In this document: positions 31,201 to 45,700 of the stretch, in pieces
Position numbering within the stretch: the stretch's first letter is position 1
How the letters are laid out: each line of letters starts with the position of its first letter
Assembly: GCF_000143415.4 (NCBI RefSeq)
Contig: NW_003314381.1
Coordinates: 167,903 to 231,902, forward strand
Length of the DNA: 64,000 nt
From: Selaginella moellendorffii
Lineage: Eukaryota; Streptophyta; Lycopodiopsida; Selaginellales; Selaginellaceae
Direction of reading: 5' to 3'
Notes under the pieces: model-generated
What the model saw: the letters and a program-made list of their open reading frames with translations, nothing else
What the model was told of the DNA's origin: nothing
The model's database searches: none
Made by a program: the position numbers and the translations under genes

Positions 31201-33599
31201 ACTAAATACTGCCACTTCACACGCTTAAAATACTTCTCATCCGACACCAGCAGTTGATAACTCGTTATTAGAATGTGAAAGCTCGAATCCCTGCCAAAAG
31301 ACCAGGAGTTACGCCTTGGACAGGAATTTTGGTAAACAGACCTTCGGTATAGCCTCTTCGGGTTGATGTTCTTCCTCAACACTGTCCGCTCTTGCAACCC
31401 ACCCCAGTAAGGAAGGATCTTCAACTCCGGGCAGAAACGTTTGATTTCATCGGCCCAATTGTTGAGAACAGTTGACGGTGCAACAACTAGGAACGGACCC
31501 CATATGTTCTTTTCTTCCGCTAGATGCGCTAAGAAAGCCATTGCTTGGATCGTCTTTCCCAATCCCATCTCATCCGCCAAAATTCCATTTAAACCCTGTA
31601 AGAAATGCAGGTAACAAGCTTTCGTCGCTACAATAAAACCGACAGCACCTGCTCGTAGCAGTTGACAAGCCACTGCAGGCCTTTTAGCTGGTATTCTTTC
31701 AAGTTTCCGTGAAAGAGTGACGGTTGATCGACGGATGATGTTGTAGGCATAGTAGATCTGGAAAAATAGAGCGTCAACCTATGACAAGTAGAATGCGCAA
31801 TGAACTTACGGATGCAATAAATCGATGTTTTCGCCATGTCCTCGGGCTTCCTCCCCAGGTCCAACTTCCCGTAGCTTTGAGCATTCGTTGTCGAACATAT
31901 TTGTCTTCTCTTTCTGTTCAAAAGCAGCTTTCTCGGCAGCTCTTAAAGCCTCTTCTCTCAGAGCCGCTTCCTCTGCTGCATCGACTGGACCTTTTGATCC
32001 AGCCGGATCAGTTTCAAGCTCTAGAGACGCCTTCTGCCCCGTCAGCTTGTTCTGCATGAAATGGCTATAGAGTTCTGTTTGAGTGAGCAGAAAGTTAAGA
32101 CGTTGCTGCTGTCTTCTAGCTTCTCGAAACTCCTCGTCTCGCTTTAGAGCTTCAGCAGCATCCTTCTCTTCTCTTCTTCTGACTTCGGCCTGAAATAAGA
32201 GTTCAAAGTTAGCCAAGCCACAACGAAAACAGGAAAGACGCTCACTTGTTCCTTGTCCAGTTTCCTCCAGAAATTAATCATGTCACGCGCAAGCTTTCTG
32301 TTCCGAATTGGCGCATTTTTCATTGCCCTCATGATTTTCGTGTTTCGAAGCTTAACCTGAGAACACACGAGAGAAAGTACGTAAGAACTAACGTCAAACC
32401 ATCAATAAGTTTACCTCTTTTTGACAGGCATCCGTCAAGCGTTTACACTCAGCCATTTGCTTCTTGTGATAAGTTGTGAAGGCCTTGAAATGCTTAGGCA
32501 AGTCCCTTTTCACAAGGCTGACCCAGAACTTCGCAACCTTCTCAACATCCTCGTGCGCAATCTCTGTGGCATTCTTCGTCGTCGCTGGCTTCCTTTGTAT
32601 CCTTCGTTGAATGACCTCATAGCCATCGCCCCTGTCAAGAACTTTTATGTCGTTCACCGGTAATTGCTTTTCTGTCCCCTGCTTCGTGACTGGCATCTCA
32701 TACCCATTGATCAACCTTGTGGCCTTCTCCGCATCCAGTACACGTAGAGGAAATTTCGTCCTTGATGTGCCAGTCTTGTGCTTTACCACCACCAAAGGAA
32801 CCGGTTCCTTCCCCAGTCGTCGATCAGAGGCGATGATGGCCGCGACGCTTTTGGACGTCACAGGTCCGCTAAGAACGGATTCCTCAACCTGGATAGACGC
32901 CATGCTCGGCAGCTCAATGCTTTGAGCCAGCTGCTCGTAAAATGGCGGAACCAAAAACTTCAACCCCTCTCCCAAGTCGAGAAGTCGTTCATCCTGTAAA
33001 ACCGACGAATCGGCTTGTGAAGATCCCGCGACTGCCACCACCCCGGCCGTGTCCAGACACCTTCCCACAGCATTTGATGTTAGTCGAGCTGCGATGGCTT
33101 CCTTCAAACAAGTCCGCCTATACTTTTGCAGATGCTCTCCAAGCAGACCCCTGTAATGCTCCTCGGATATCTGGACGCAATTGTCATCGTTGCTATCGGC
33201 ATCGTCGCGGCATAAAGCCGCACTGCCAGCCTCGGCTTCCACTTGGACTCTTTTTCTTTTCAGCGTCATCTCTGCTTGGGAGCTCAGTGGAATTTCAGCT
33301 CTTTCCTCTTCCAACCGAAGCCTGGAGCTTCCTTCTGTAGAGCACACCACGACTTTGTTAGTCGAAACAAAACCACCGAACCAATAACAGTACCATCTTC
33401 TTGCTCCTCCAAGCTCGCAAAGTCATCCAGCTCCTCGGGAATGTGAAAGTTTAGCAATGGCTACGAGCAGAAATTTCTCTTAGCAAAGGCCAGCCACAGT
33501 CGATCGACAGAATCCAACTGAAAAACTCACCTCCAAATTAAATAAGTCATCGACGGAATAGCTACACCCTTTCAATTCCCACTCCTCCGTCCTGTACAT
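28292..33599 (-). CDS. INO80: INO80 chromatin-remodelling ATPase
   Basis: Minus-strand gene of many exons with short introns, on the order of 1350 residues. It starts at ATG 33599 ([23 protein letters not shown]) and stops at 28292. Order of parts: N-terminal region ([19 protein letters not shown]); DBINO domain ([19 protein letters not shown] near 32510, [19 protein letters not shown] near 32270, [20 protein letters not shown] near 32050); SNF2 ATPase ([19 protein letters not shown] near 31570, [11 protein letters not shown] near 31190, [20 protein letters not shown] near 31010); a long insertion between helicase lobes, hallmark of INO80; and helicase C (LRLDGSS near 29265, [20 protein letters not shown] near 29050). 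The tail is Lys/Ala/Pro-rich. INO80 slides and edits nucleosomes and acts in transcription, repair and recombination in the nucleus. Confidence 0.95.
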
Positions 33600-34374
33600 T
33601 GCGCGAATCATCCATGAACCGCAAGAATCGCAGGAGAAATCACTCACCCGTTCTGCGAGGATGCCGGCATCGTCATCGCCGTGCGCGAATCCTCGCTCCC
33701 CGCATTCGTTCTCGGCAGCGCCTAGGCGGAGGACGAAGAAACCCTAGTAGGGCCGCAAGGCAGCGCCATAGCCAGAGCCCTAGGGGAGGACCTTGTTGTT
33801 GATGCCATGGAAGGGGTTGGCGCGCCCTAATGGACGGAATAGGGCCAGGGTGGGCGACATTTTGGGCAGGTGGCCATTTGGGGGGTCCTAAGTCGACGTA
33901 GTGGTAGTAGTAAAGCATGGTGGCCATCGCTCGTCTTCTTCACCCCTTCTTCCCAAACAGTCCCCTCCAAATTTAAAGTGCTTCGTGTGAACGCGGCTTT
34001 TATACTCGCTTCGGTTCGATTCCATTCCCTCCCACCAAACAAACTTCATTTCGTCATCAATCGGAAAAAAGAAAGGAAAAAACAAAAAAGTTGTCTTTGG
34101 TTTTTATTCCTTGTTTCACAAAAAATATTTTCTTTTCTATCTTTATCAATCAATTTTTGAAAAAAAAAATGGTGAATTACTATTTTCCTTTGAAAATGTA
34201 TTTTAATTATCGAAATTTTATTTCATTGTGTGAGTGCATGGACCTCACATTTGGTTTTTATTCCTTGTTTTACAACAAATCTCTTCTCTCATGAGCATTT
34301 GTGCTCGCGATTTACAAAATACACACTTCCAATCCAACACACTTGCGTGCCTTCTTTGTTCTTGTGAACTTCCT
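33600..34374. other. INO80 promoter side, no other gene seen
   Basis: Holds a telo-box-like AAACCCTAG near 33740 upstream of INO80, and an AT-rich part (34060-34320) with an imperfect direct repeat TTTGGTTTTTATTCCTTGTTT at about 34096 and 34250. Short frames (for example minus 33673-33927) have no recognisable content. Confidence 0.5.
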
Positions 34375-35561
<1,187 letters not shown>

Positions 35562-36976
35562 TGTCAATCACGAAGAACAGAGGGAAGAAACTCTTTTAAG
35601 AAACTTCCAGTGTTCTTTAGTGTGCGTCCTCTTTTGGATCGCTAGATTGCCAATGGAGCTCCGAGAGCTCCCAAGTTCTTAATATTACTCTAAAGAACTC
35701 TAGAAAGCTATAGCTATGCAGTGATCCCGAGGTGGCCTTTTGCTGACTATCCTGGGTCACTAGCAACGTAGAAGACTAGAATTCAACGATGGAGTCTCGA
35801 CTTCCATGATTTTTCGTTATATATACACTATACTAGCTGTATGGAAAGCGATCAAACTACACAGTTAGTTCTAGAGTCGCCAAAACGAGGTAAATTCACG
35901 GAGAAAAGTTCCAGCGCCAACGACAACACAAACGAGGTGCTCTAGAGCTTCTCATTCCTCTTTATTCGCTCTATAGCGTCGTCTATTGCCTCTGTGGTTG
36001 GCACTCCATCACAGTTGGATTGGAAATGGATCGATTGACAGGGGAAAGAAGAATCCTTCTCGTTCACTCAAGTGTATTTTCCTTCTTTAATTGGATCTAT
36101 CTTTCAAGCAGTCTGTGGGGGCAAAGTTGGCGACTTTGGTTTGTCCCCTTCTGGTTGTAGAGAGGTCTTAGTCTTTGATTGCAAACGTAGCTTTGCCCTT
36201 ATAACACCCCATCTTGATCGTCCTTATTCGTTAGTGGGCATCTTTTCCCCAACTCCACGGATAAAATTTCTGCCATAGGCCTTTCCATTCAGTTCTCCAG
36301 TTATTTCTTGGTGCCTCGTTAGCCTCAGTTAGTTGTAGTTAAAGAAGAGAGAAAAAACAAGAGGAAACACGAAAAAATTAGTTTAAGAATTCGGAGAAAA
36401 GAGAAGCTCTTGTTCATCCATGGTCCACTCTAGCCAAGCCGTCGCTGTTGGACGAGACATGAAATTATTGTACTCTTTTGTATCAGAAAATCCAATATTT
36501 GTGCTGGTTTTTAGGGCTTTTCTTGGAGATGGCGAGATGTTGCATTCTTAGTGCGTGGACGGACGAGTGGCCAGCTGACGACCTAGAATCACCGAAGCTT
36601 CGATGCCGTGGCTAAAATTTGGCCCCCCGACCAAATTCAAAGATTAAACTAGCGTTTTTTGGTTTGCTTAAGGGATGGTAGTGAATATATTTAGAATATA
36701 TTTGAATATTTTAAAATATTCTATCATCTAACGGTTCCTATTCGTTTAGATTAATTTTATATTTGTAATTTATAAACATATTTATAATTTATAAATTTTC
36801 TTAAACCCTTTCTAGTATATTCTTTTTCATTCTATCATCAAATTAATCTTGTATAATTATAAACTTTATGAAACTACTATTAAGCAAACTAAGCGTACAT
36901 GCAACATGTAGCAATTTATTTAAAACTTGATCGATACCTAAATTAGGGTTAGGGTTCTCTCTCAAGAGAAGAAACG
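35562..36976. other. Intergenic, no gene seen
   Basis: Promoter side of the peroxidase and of the small gene at 36977. Becomes AT-rich after 36640. Only short frames without motifs. Confidence 0.6.
36941..36957 (+). promoter_or_regulatory. Double telo-box-like motif
   Basis: AATTAGGGTTAGGGTTC about 25 bp upstream of the ATG at 36977, two tandem TTAGGG units. Position fits a 5' UTR or core promoter element. Confidence 0.4.
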
Positions 36977-37195
36977 ATGCCGGCGAACAGGCCCCGCGTC
37001 TTCGGATTGTTCGTCTACGCGCCCATCAAATCATCGCTCAATTCCGTCATCAACAGGGCCTGTGCTGCTGGATTGGGCACAATGCTCATCGTGGGTAGCT
37101 TCGCGGTTCACAGCCCGATCATCTTCAGCGCGGCCAAGAGCACGGCGACCGGCGCCGCGCTCAAGGATGTCGAGGAATCGAAGAATGCGAGCTAG
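36977..37195 (+). CDS. Small 72-residue membrane protein, unrecognised
   Basis: Single-exon frame with ATG just downstream of a telo-box. The protein starts MPANRPRVFGLFVYAPIKSS, has one likely hydrophobic helix around residues 30-50 (AAGLGTMLIVGSFAVHSPII), and ends in a charged tail (DVEESKNAS). Codon use and the clean start support a real gene, and the size and basic N-terminus with one helix resemble small subunits of organelle membrane complexes. I do not recognise it, and no function is assigned. It lies 113 bp before the NOC4 start on the same strand. Confidence 0.6.
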   Translation: MPANRPRVFGLFVYAPIKSSLNSVINRACAAGLGTMLIVGSFAVHSPIIFSAAKSTATGAALKDVEESKNAS

Positions 37196-37282
37196 ATCGC
37201 TGTAGATTGTTCCCAATTTCCTCTTTGTCGATTCGATCAAATAACAAAGAATGCTTCTTCTAAGCCCTCAAACCTCATAAGC

Positions 37283-37297
37283 CCTAGTTAGGGTTTT
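37283..37297 (+). promoter_or_regulatory. Telo-box-like motif upstream of NOC4
   Basis: CTAGTTAGGGTTTTT ends 12 bp before the NOC4 ATG. Telo-boxes are typical of plant ribosome-biogenesis genes, which fits NOC4. Confidence 0.45.
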
Positions 37298-37308
37298 TGC
37301 CTTCCCTG

Positions 37309-39612
37309 ATGAAAGTGGAGGAGGTGAGGGCGCTGGGGAGCGCGCTCCTCGTCTCCAGGGCCAATGTCAACAATTGCTCCACGCTCCTGTCGATCGTCTC
37401 CGCATTTTGCAAGCGCGGCGCTGGATCGTCCTCGTCTGTGGAATGTGTTCTCGAGGCTGTGCGGTGTCTCCAGGCGTTCTTTCTGCCCATTCTCTCGTCC
37501 CAGGGCGTTCTAGGGAAGCCGCAGAGCGACGGTGATGGCTCGGAGACTGCCGAGGCGATCTACAGAGCTTGGCTCAAGAACAAGTTTGAGGAGCTCATCG
37601 AGCTTCTTATTGCGATCGTGGTTGGGACCGAAGAACATCGACTCGAGGTTTTTCTCTTTTGTATATTTCTTCTTCATTCTTCACAGAACTCCTGTTCTTG
37701 GACGTAGAATGCGGCTTTGGATTCTTTGATGGAGTTGCTTCAAGCAAAGGATTGTCGTGTGGACAATGGAATCTACTTCAAACTCTGCTTGGCTTTGACA
37801 AGGAAATCGAGTGAGAATGTTTTCGATGCGCTTGCGACTGAGCACTGCAAGGATGCGACTCTCTGGTATGCTTCCCATAGTATTTTGCTAGAAACCACAT
37901 AGTAACTTTTATACTTCAGCTTCTATACTGTGAAGAATTTTGAGAAGCTTGTGTCTGCTCGCCTTCAAACGTCCCAAAGAGGTTAATCTTTACTCGTATC
38001 TCTGTAGCAGCTCTGACACTATAAATTGTCAGGAGTGGATGCTACGTTGTCCAGCGACGATGATAAGAGCGTAAGGTAGCGTTGCGTGAACGTATCTAGT
38101 TCCTACTTGAGGAAGCTTTTTGCAGTGTCGATACCTTCACCCGTAACGTGTATGGAGTCATTTCACGTCTCTCGCCCTCCGTTCAAGAAATTCTAAGCAC
38201 TAGTAAGGACATTGTTTCTTGGATTCCGTGGCTGAGCTTGTTTGTCCAGACAAGAAGATCACTGAAAACGCTTTGGATAAAGAAGTAAGTTCTGGAAGAA
38301 TTTCCTTGGACTAATCAGCAGTATGTATTTTGACAGTTTACCATCAATCGATTCAAATCTAAAGTCAGAAACCTGTGGTTAAATTTCTTACAGCTTCCGC
38401 TACCTCTTGACGTCTATAAGATGGTGCGTGCTACTAGTTTCTCTTCCCTTAAACAAAGTTTCTTTTCGATGCAGGTGCTTGCTAACATGTCCAAGGTCGT
38501 TTTCTCTATAATTTCGAATCCAATACGTCTCAGGTTTCTCCATGTTATTCTTTTTTTATTTTTTGCTACATCGACTAACTCGGTTTGTCTCAGTGACTTT
38601 CTTACCAAGTCGTATGATCTTGGTGGGGTTTACAGCGTTTTGGCTTTGGACAGCCTGCATATTCTGATGACAAAGTATGGACTGGAGTATCCTGAGTTCT
38701 ATGAGAGGCTGTACGCTTTGTTGGACCCGTCGATGTTTTTCACAAAGTACCGGTCTCGATTTTTTGAGGTATGTCACGTAAAGTATCCTTATCGTCGACG
38801 GAATGTTTATAAATTCTTGCAGTTGCTGGATAGCTGCTTGAGGTCTCCACTCTTGCCAGCTTATCTAGCCGCGGCGTTTGCCAAGAAATTAAGTCGCTTG
38901 TCACTACATGCATCGCCAGCAGGATCACTAGTGGTGATAGCTATGGTTCACAATCTTCTTCGACGGCATCCTTCGATAAATTGCCTTGTTCATCAGGTAT
39001 TAACTCCAGCTTAAAGTTTAGACTAACCATTCGATCGCTTACGTTGTAGAGTTCTCGTTTGCGAGTTGCTAGTAAAGGTGAAGAAGATGTCTCGGACGCA
39101 AAGCTTGGAAGAGATCCCTACCTTGCAAACGAAAAGACATCTAATTGCCGCGCTCTGGGTAATGTGCTTCTTTTTTCTCGTGATTGCTTTACATTTCGTT
39201 TCTGTGTTTGCAGAGAGTTCGTTGTGGGAAATAGAAACACTTCGAAGGCATTACTGCCCTGCTGTGTCAAGGTAACGAACTGTCCTTTAACGAAAGAACT
39301 GCCAAACTCTAGCGTTTTTCCAGATTTGTGAGCACGCTGGAAGCTGATCTTACCGTCAAGAGGAAGACCACGGAAGTTCAAATCAGCGATTTTTGTTCTG
39401 GATCCTACTCTACTATCTTCAACGAGGAGGTAAGTTTTGTGTGTTCGCGCGTAGTTTTTTTTCGTGGCTAAGTGAAGGTTTTGCAGACAAAGAGAAGATT
39501 AAAGCAAGTTCCTCTAGCTTATTACAAGGTTGTCCCAAACGCATTGTTTTCCAACAATGAAGAGTTTGCGGGCTGGAGCTTCCCAAAGGAAAAGAAGCTC
39601 AAAGTAATGTAA
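37309..39612 (+). CDS. NOC4: Nucleolar complex protein 4 (NOC4/CBF domain)
   Basis: ATG at 37309 (MKVEEVRALGSALLVSRANV). Many exons with short introns: NAALDSLMELLQAKDCRVDN, then FYTVKNFEKLVSARLQ, FLQLPLPLDVYKM, and the CBF/NOC4 core DFLTKSYDLGGVYSVLALDS, YGLEYPEFYERLYALLDPSM, FFTKYRSRFFE, SPLLPAYLAAAFAKKLSRLS and NLLRRHPSINCLVHQ. The C-terminus has SSLWEIETLRRHYCPAVSR and ends FPKEKKLKVM at 39612. NOC4 binds NOP14 and is required for 40S pre-ribosome assembly in the nucleolus. Some middle exon limits (37900-38400) are uncertain, but no disabling change is evident. Confidence 0.88.
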
Positions 39613-39728
39613 GATCTCGTCCGTTAATGCAGCCGGCCCGACGGACGGCTCGGATTGCTTCCTGTCCCGCCCGTGGCCCAGTTTAAACTCTCTTTGGGGT
39701 TTTATGTAAAGCTATTGTCGTAGCAGCG

Positions 39729-41013
39729 ATGGTGCTGACGAGGAAGCGCAGCGCCGAGCTCGCGTTCCAGGAGAAACTGTGAGTGAATCTATCGATTTTC
39801 TGGAAATCGATCGTTCTTGGATTGTTCCAGCTACAATGCGGACATCTGGGAGTGCATTGCGAGCTTCCTCGACGCGGCCGATCTAGCGCACCTCGCCCTC
39901 ACGGCGCGGTTCTTCGTGCCGATAGCCATGGATGAGCGACTGTGGAAAGCGCTTTCGCTCAAGCGGCTCAAGATCGGCAGCGAGGCGGCGAAATTTCGGC
40001 CGCATTTCAGCTGGAGAGAGCTCTATCGATCGGCATTTGGTATGTACTCCTTGTGTCACAGATTCTTGTCCATGTTAACGCGATCGGTCTCTTGCAGTCA
40101 CTGGAAGCCATAGCTACAGCATCCATGAACGCGAGAAACATCGAGGTACTCGTTACGTATACAGTCTTTCATTCCATGGTTACGTTTTCCTGTTCTAGAT
40201 TGGATGCGAATAGGTGCTTTTACGCTCGTTTCCGGCAAGGCGCTCGCTGCTGGCAGGCTCTGGCAACGAATCTCAAAGTCAAAGAAGATAAAACTCGATG
40301 AGAGCTCGGCATTGTGCCTTGTGCCAAACGTGCTCCCTGGCATCTGGATCGCAGGTTTGCTTCAGTTCAAGGTTCCCTTCATCTATTCCTACGACGCTTT
40401 CATTTTACCTTTTTTTTTTTTTTTTTTGCTAGATCTTCATAGGATGCGCTGCGGCGGTTGTAACTTGCCTGCATGCACTGGTTTGGGAGAATTGCATTTT
40501 CATTATCTTCTTAGATGAGCTAAGCCTTGTTTGCAGGGAGAATGCAGACACTGGACTTTCGTAACTGGGAGTTGTTCCTGCACGAAGAGTTCCAGAACAG
40601 AACATGGTCCTTTAAAGAAATCGGAGTCAGGAACATCCGTGAAAACTGTGACGTCGCAGCTGGAGCAGTGTTCGATTACAAGCGCTTGATCGACAAAGAC
40701 ACTGCCAATTCAGGTATCCTTTCTTTTCTTTGTTTCTTTGTTAGATGTTTACTGCGGGCCACAGGCATTCTCAATTTCAAATCATGGACCGCGAAGAACG
40801 GGAACTATCAACCGACCAGCCGCGTCTCTCCCTTCGGTGCGGCTGGATGTACCAATCTTGAAAAGAATGGCGGTGCGTATAGCAAAAGACTTTTACGCTG
40901 TTGTAGAGTTTTAAAACCACACTTCTGCAGGTTTGCAAGTCAAGTTCTATGCCATGCATGCTGGGGTCGACGGGCCAGTGGTGGCCATTCGCGTTTCCCA
41001 GCAACTATTTTGA
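39729..41013 (+). CDS. F-box protein, similar to the At3g61730 (RMF) type
   Basis: Exon 1 (ATG 39729, MVLTRKRSAELAFQEKL) is followed by an intron with GTGAGT donor. Exon 2 carries the F-box: YNADIWECIASFLDAADLAH, then FFVPIAMDERLWKALSLKRL and FSWRELYRSAF. Later exons: LVSGKALAAGRLWQRISKS, LCLVPNVLPGIWIA, LHRMRCGGCNLPACTG, MQTLDFRNWELFLHEEFQN, AGAVFDYKRLID, GILNFKSWTAKNGNY, and finally LQVKFYAMHAGVDGPVVAIR ending QQLF at 41013. F-box proteins choose substrates for SCF ubiquitin ligases. The C-terminal part resembles the plant family containing At3g61730; that assignment is from memory and moderate. Confidence 0.75.
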
Positions 41014-42710
41014 CTGATCGAATAATGTGAAAGAAGGCCAAGTAACCTCTCCTTCCTTTCAACAAAGGTGACATCTTCTTCTTAACTTTTAGTAAGTGCC
41101 GTAAGTGAGAGCAACATCCTATCGAGGTTGAAACGCTAGAGTTCTTTGAAGCCGGTTTTACTTTGTGCTTTTGTTTTACAGGCTGAAAAACACTTTTGTA
41201 AGTTCCGTAGCAAAAACCAAATCGAGGTTGAAATGCGTGGAGGCGTTTCTATTTGTTTTTTTTGAAATCTTTGCATCGCAGGTTGCAAGTCTCATGTTCT
41301 CACGTCAGTCCTAAGACTGCTAAAAGCAGCTGGTCCCTTCGCTCTCTACTCGGAAGGAAAAACGAGTTGCTGATCCAATCGATGACTAGTGGTGGATGAT
41401 GCTCGGCTTTCATCAGGATGATGGAGATCACCAGGGGATAGACTTCAAACCGTATTTCATTACCGACAGGCTTGTCAGTTTGAGCAGCTTCGTTTTGGGA
41501 TTGTTACAGCTAACAGGTCCTCGCCGGGCGCCTCCTCCTCTGGCAAAGGTTTAGTTGAGGTTTTTTTTCTTCGTTTTCCAGTACCTCTCTAATCGTGGTT
41601 CTTATAGAATTGGAGCGCTGGATGTACGTGTTGTAAGCCACCACCACGTTCTTCGTGTAAGGTATGATGGCAGCAGCATATTCTAGTCTCTAGTTTCCCT
41701 CATACTCTAAGAATGTCAACTGAGGTTGCATGTACCTCGAGCGGCATTTTTCTTGATTTTTTCCTTGGCCTGCCTGATCGATTCTTTTGTATAAGATCCG
41801 CTCCAGTACGAGTCATCAGATTAGATGCATTGCACCTGCCCGTGATTTTTTCTCACGGTTTAGTTTAGTTTGCTTCCTTCTCAGTTACCAACCACCGTCT
41901 TTCTCTTAATCCTCTAGAGTCAAATTTTTGGGATCCAAAGGAATTGGTGTGAGTGGATCCACCCCCTAGTTGTTGGGGCTGTAGCTATTTAGCTACACTG
42001 CCCCACGGATGGAGATGGCCTCCCGAATGATAGGAGCCCAACCAACGGCTGCGATGCAAGCCAGAGCGCCCGAACGTTCATATTCCTTCTCGAGTCGCTG
42101 TCATGAAAGATTCCGCCGAGCTGGCGCTAGTGTCGCTCTTCGTGAGCCGTCGATGCTTGTGAGCTGAGGCTGTTGGACTGCGTAGCATGAGCCACGTGCA
42201 TGGGATCGCCAAATGGCAGTTTCATTTTCTTTTTATTTGCTAGCAGTATATTCTAAGCCCATGAAATTATCTTTTACAGGACGTCCGGTCGGAATGGGGC
42301 TGTAGAACACACTCCTAAGATTCTGTGGGGGAGGAGCAATGGATTCCATGTAGCAGCGTTGCTGAAGGCGAGAGCGACGAGGTATGTGACAGCGTCTCTC
42401 CATTGAATTCCTGTGGTGCACAAGCTGTACGTCAAAAGTTTCCAAGGCGAGCTTCCGCTTTGATTGATCTCCTTCCCGTCGTAGTTACTTTTTAAGTTAC
42501 AACCCGTGCTTTGAGCTTGGTTCCTATCGATTTCGACGCGGCCTTCCAATTTCCAAATCTACAGTCTGGCTGCTCCTGACAGACCAATGTTTGTCTCCTG
42601 TGTTGACACTTGGTGCTTAGCGTCTGCGTGTTCGTTTTCTCCTCGTGCTGCTCGTTCTGAATCTACAAATCTTTTTGTTTCAGGTTGAGAAGCCAGATTT
42701 CCTGAAAAGA
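41014..42710. other. Intergenic, no gene seen
   Basis: Between the F-box gene and the TMEM131-like gene. A CAG directly before GTTGAG near 42684 may be the acceptor of a 5' UTR intron of the downstream gene. Short frames only; no motif or repeat of note. Confidence 0.55.
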
Positions 42711-45700
42711 ATGTCTACTGTACACCTGCTTTTGCTGCTGCTGCTACTTCTTGTGCGGAGCCCGGTTCCCCTCCAGGCAGAGCACAACATCTTCGACAGG
42801 GGAGCAGGGACTTCTTTCTCTTCTGCAACCGTGAACAGGGGAAACAAACAGGTCCAGATGCAAGTGTGCATCACAATTGGATGCTGCCATCACGTGTGCA
42901 GACAATTCTCAGGAGAGAGTAGTAGCACCACTTCAGTAGAGCAGCAGCAGGAACCTCCAGAGCTGGCATCATTTCTTCAGTATGCCTCACCGCCGCAGCA
43001 GGAAGACGAAGTGTGTCAAGTTTTAGCCCTGGAGGAGCAGCGGAATGACAACGCCGCAGTCGTTCCCAGAAGTCTGGAGTTTAATCAGCAGGCCCTCTTC
43101 TCTCCGTCGATAAAGTTTCTGACTATACTGAACACTGACAACAGCTCCTGGATCAAAATTCTTCAGGCTACCAGCACAGACAAGCAGTTTTTTATCCAAG
43201 CTCTTGACGAGAAAAGCGTCATAGCTCCCGGCGAGAGTCTGACAGTGGCAGTTGTGTTCTTGCCCCGGAAGACTGGAATAGCCAGCGGGAAGATCCTCTT
43301 CCAGACCAGTGCTGGAGGCCTCGAAACTCTGGTGATTGGCGAAGCTGTCGGAAATTCTCATCAGGCTACGAGCTTGGAAGATATTGAAGCAGTCCAAGGC
43401 AAGCTCATCCAGAGAACATTAAGTTTCTACAACCCGGACGAAGAGGCCGTCGAAATCACGGAACTGCATGTCTGGCCTGGAGATTCTCACAAGAAAGCCC
43501 TCTGCTCGCCGGCAACTGATGAGTCGTCACCAACGGATAAAGTCTCCAGCTGCTTCGCAAATGGTTTCCCCTCGGCAATTCTCTCGAAAACAAAGGACGA
43601 AAAGTATGCTTCGCAAGGAATGCTAGTTTCACTAGAGAGGCTGGACGATCCGTGGATAATTCAGTCACGACAAGCTGCCGACATTGCTCGCCTCGATATG
43701 ACCGTAAGCCGAGCTGGTGCCTGGGATGGGCACGTCTACATAAGATTCTCGCAAAGTGGCGGAGGAAAAGTTATGATTTTTCCATTGGGATTGCAAGTGT
43801 GCCCGGAAGACGGAACCTGCGAAAAAGAATCGTCAGTAGCTGCAACAAAAGTGACCAAGACCGCAAAGCAGGACAATGAAGCAGTGGCTTCCGGAAGCTG
43901 GGTACAAACCAACGATTTGATGGCACTCAGAATGGCGGAGGCACTCCTGAAGGTACGCCCCACGTAACTTTGAAGCTAGCAGCTTAAAACTCAAAGAAGC
44001 CAGCGGCCAACTTTGTGCAGGATTTGGCACATACGTTGTTGAGACAGCGAGATATCCGAAAAGGCGGGTTGGCTGCAAATCAAAACGAGCCAACATTAAT
44101 TCCTGGACAGGTGCTGTCATTCGAAATGGTGCAAATAGGAGTCAAAGAAAAGATGTGGATCAACATAGTCAATCCGACGCAAGAGCCCATACTCATCAAT
44201 CTCATACTTAACACGGAGGCCAAGTCTCGCAACTGTAAGTATAGAGCAAACTGGTTTTGGCAAGGCCACAAGCCACAGGTGCACAGAGATAGCTCGGTGT
44301 TTGCTTTCGACGCAGGCGCTGTGACGGAAGCAATCGTTCAAGGAGGTGGGAAGCTGCAACTCGGTCCATTGTCCTTTCGGACGAGGCAGAAATGCGACTG
44401 GACAGGACTCCTCTTCGTCAAGAACAATTTCACAGGTTTAGAGTGGATTCCCATCCGCGGGAAAGGAAGCTCCGCAGGACTAGTTTTTCTGGACGGAGGG
44501 TCTGCCGTCAAGAAGCTGAGCATGGCGGTGGAAGTCAGCGCAGGGACTAACTCAACTAGTCTTTCCGACGAACAGATTTGCAACGCTAGAGTTCACAAGA
44601 ATTTCCAGGTGAAAAACACTGGGAGCGTAGTGCTGGAGGTCCGGAGGATAGACCTGGCAGAAGCACCGAGCATCACTCTTGGGCGCCAAAGTGGTTTCAG
44701 CCTAGCAGCAGGGGAAACGATAGACATGATGGTCTCTTACAAGCACGACTACCAACACGCAGGGGCAAACAAGCAGGTACTTAAAATGGTGACGAGCATT
44801 GGAACGATTAAAGCGCCGGTGGTGGCAACGATACGTCGAGAGCTGGTTTCCTTGTGCGGCCCGGACCCAACTTTCCAGGAGAAGGTCGCTTTGCCAGTTA
44901 GCGTCTGCGCTCTGGTCCTAGTTCTCGGGGTCTTCTCCTGGCTACTAGTCCAGGAACTTCCTCAGCAAACGACGCGAAGTAGTCCGGGAGCCAAGGACAA
45001 GCAGGCCTGGAAACACGTCGCCCGCATTCGGAATCTTTGGAAAGCAAGAGTAAAAGTCGTGGCTAAAAACGCAGGCGACGACAAAAGCAGGGAGAGGCAG
45101 GACCACGGCGTGCCGAGACCCCTCGGCACACGCATGCAGGAGGACGACAAGCTCCACGTCAAGAGAAAGCGAAAACCGAAGAGCACGTCTTCGCCACACA
45201 GTAGCTCGTCCTCCCCCGGGCCGGACAGCCCCCATTCGAGCTCCGAGTCGGAGCTAAGAGTCCCGGCCATTGAAAGGATCCTCATCTCGTCCAGGTTCTC
45301 CGAGCCCACAATTCCCCCGAGGAAAGCCAAGCCACGGGTCACTCTTTCGAGCAAGGTGGCGGACAAGGAACTCTCGAGTAAGAAGCCCACGGCAGTGGAC
45401 AAGGAACCGGACTTCCACGCTGCATGGGAAGGAAAGAAGCTCGCAGTGAGAATCCCGTCCAAGGAGGAGCCAGTCGATCCACCCGGCCGCAAGACCGAGA
45501 GCGAGGAGCTTCGCGCGGCATGGGAAGAGAGGAAGCTGGCAGTGAGGATCCCGTCCAACGAGCCACTGGAATCGCCCGGCCGCGCGACTGCCAAGACGAG
45601 AAGATCCCCCGCCGCTAAGAACAAGGATGGCAGCAGCCAGGAGAAAACCATCACCACTTCCAAATGCGAGAGCTTGCCACCAGCGATGCCGGACGAGAGA

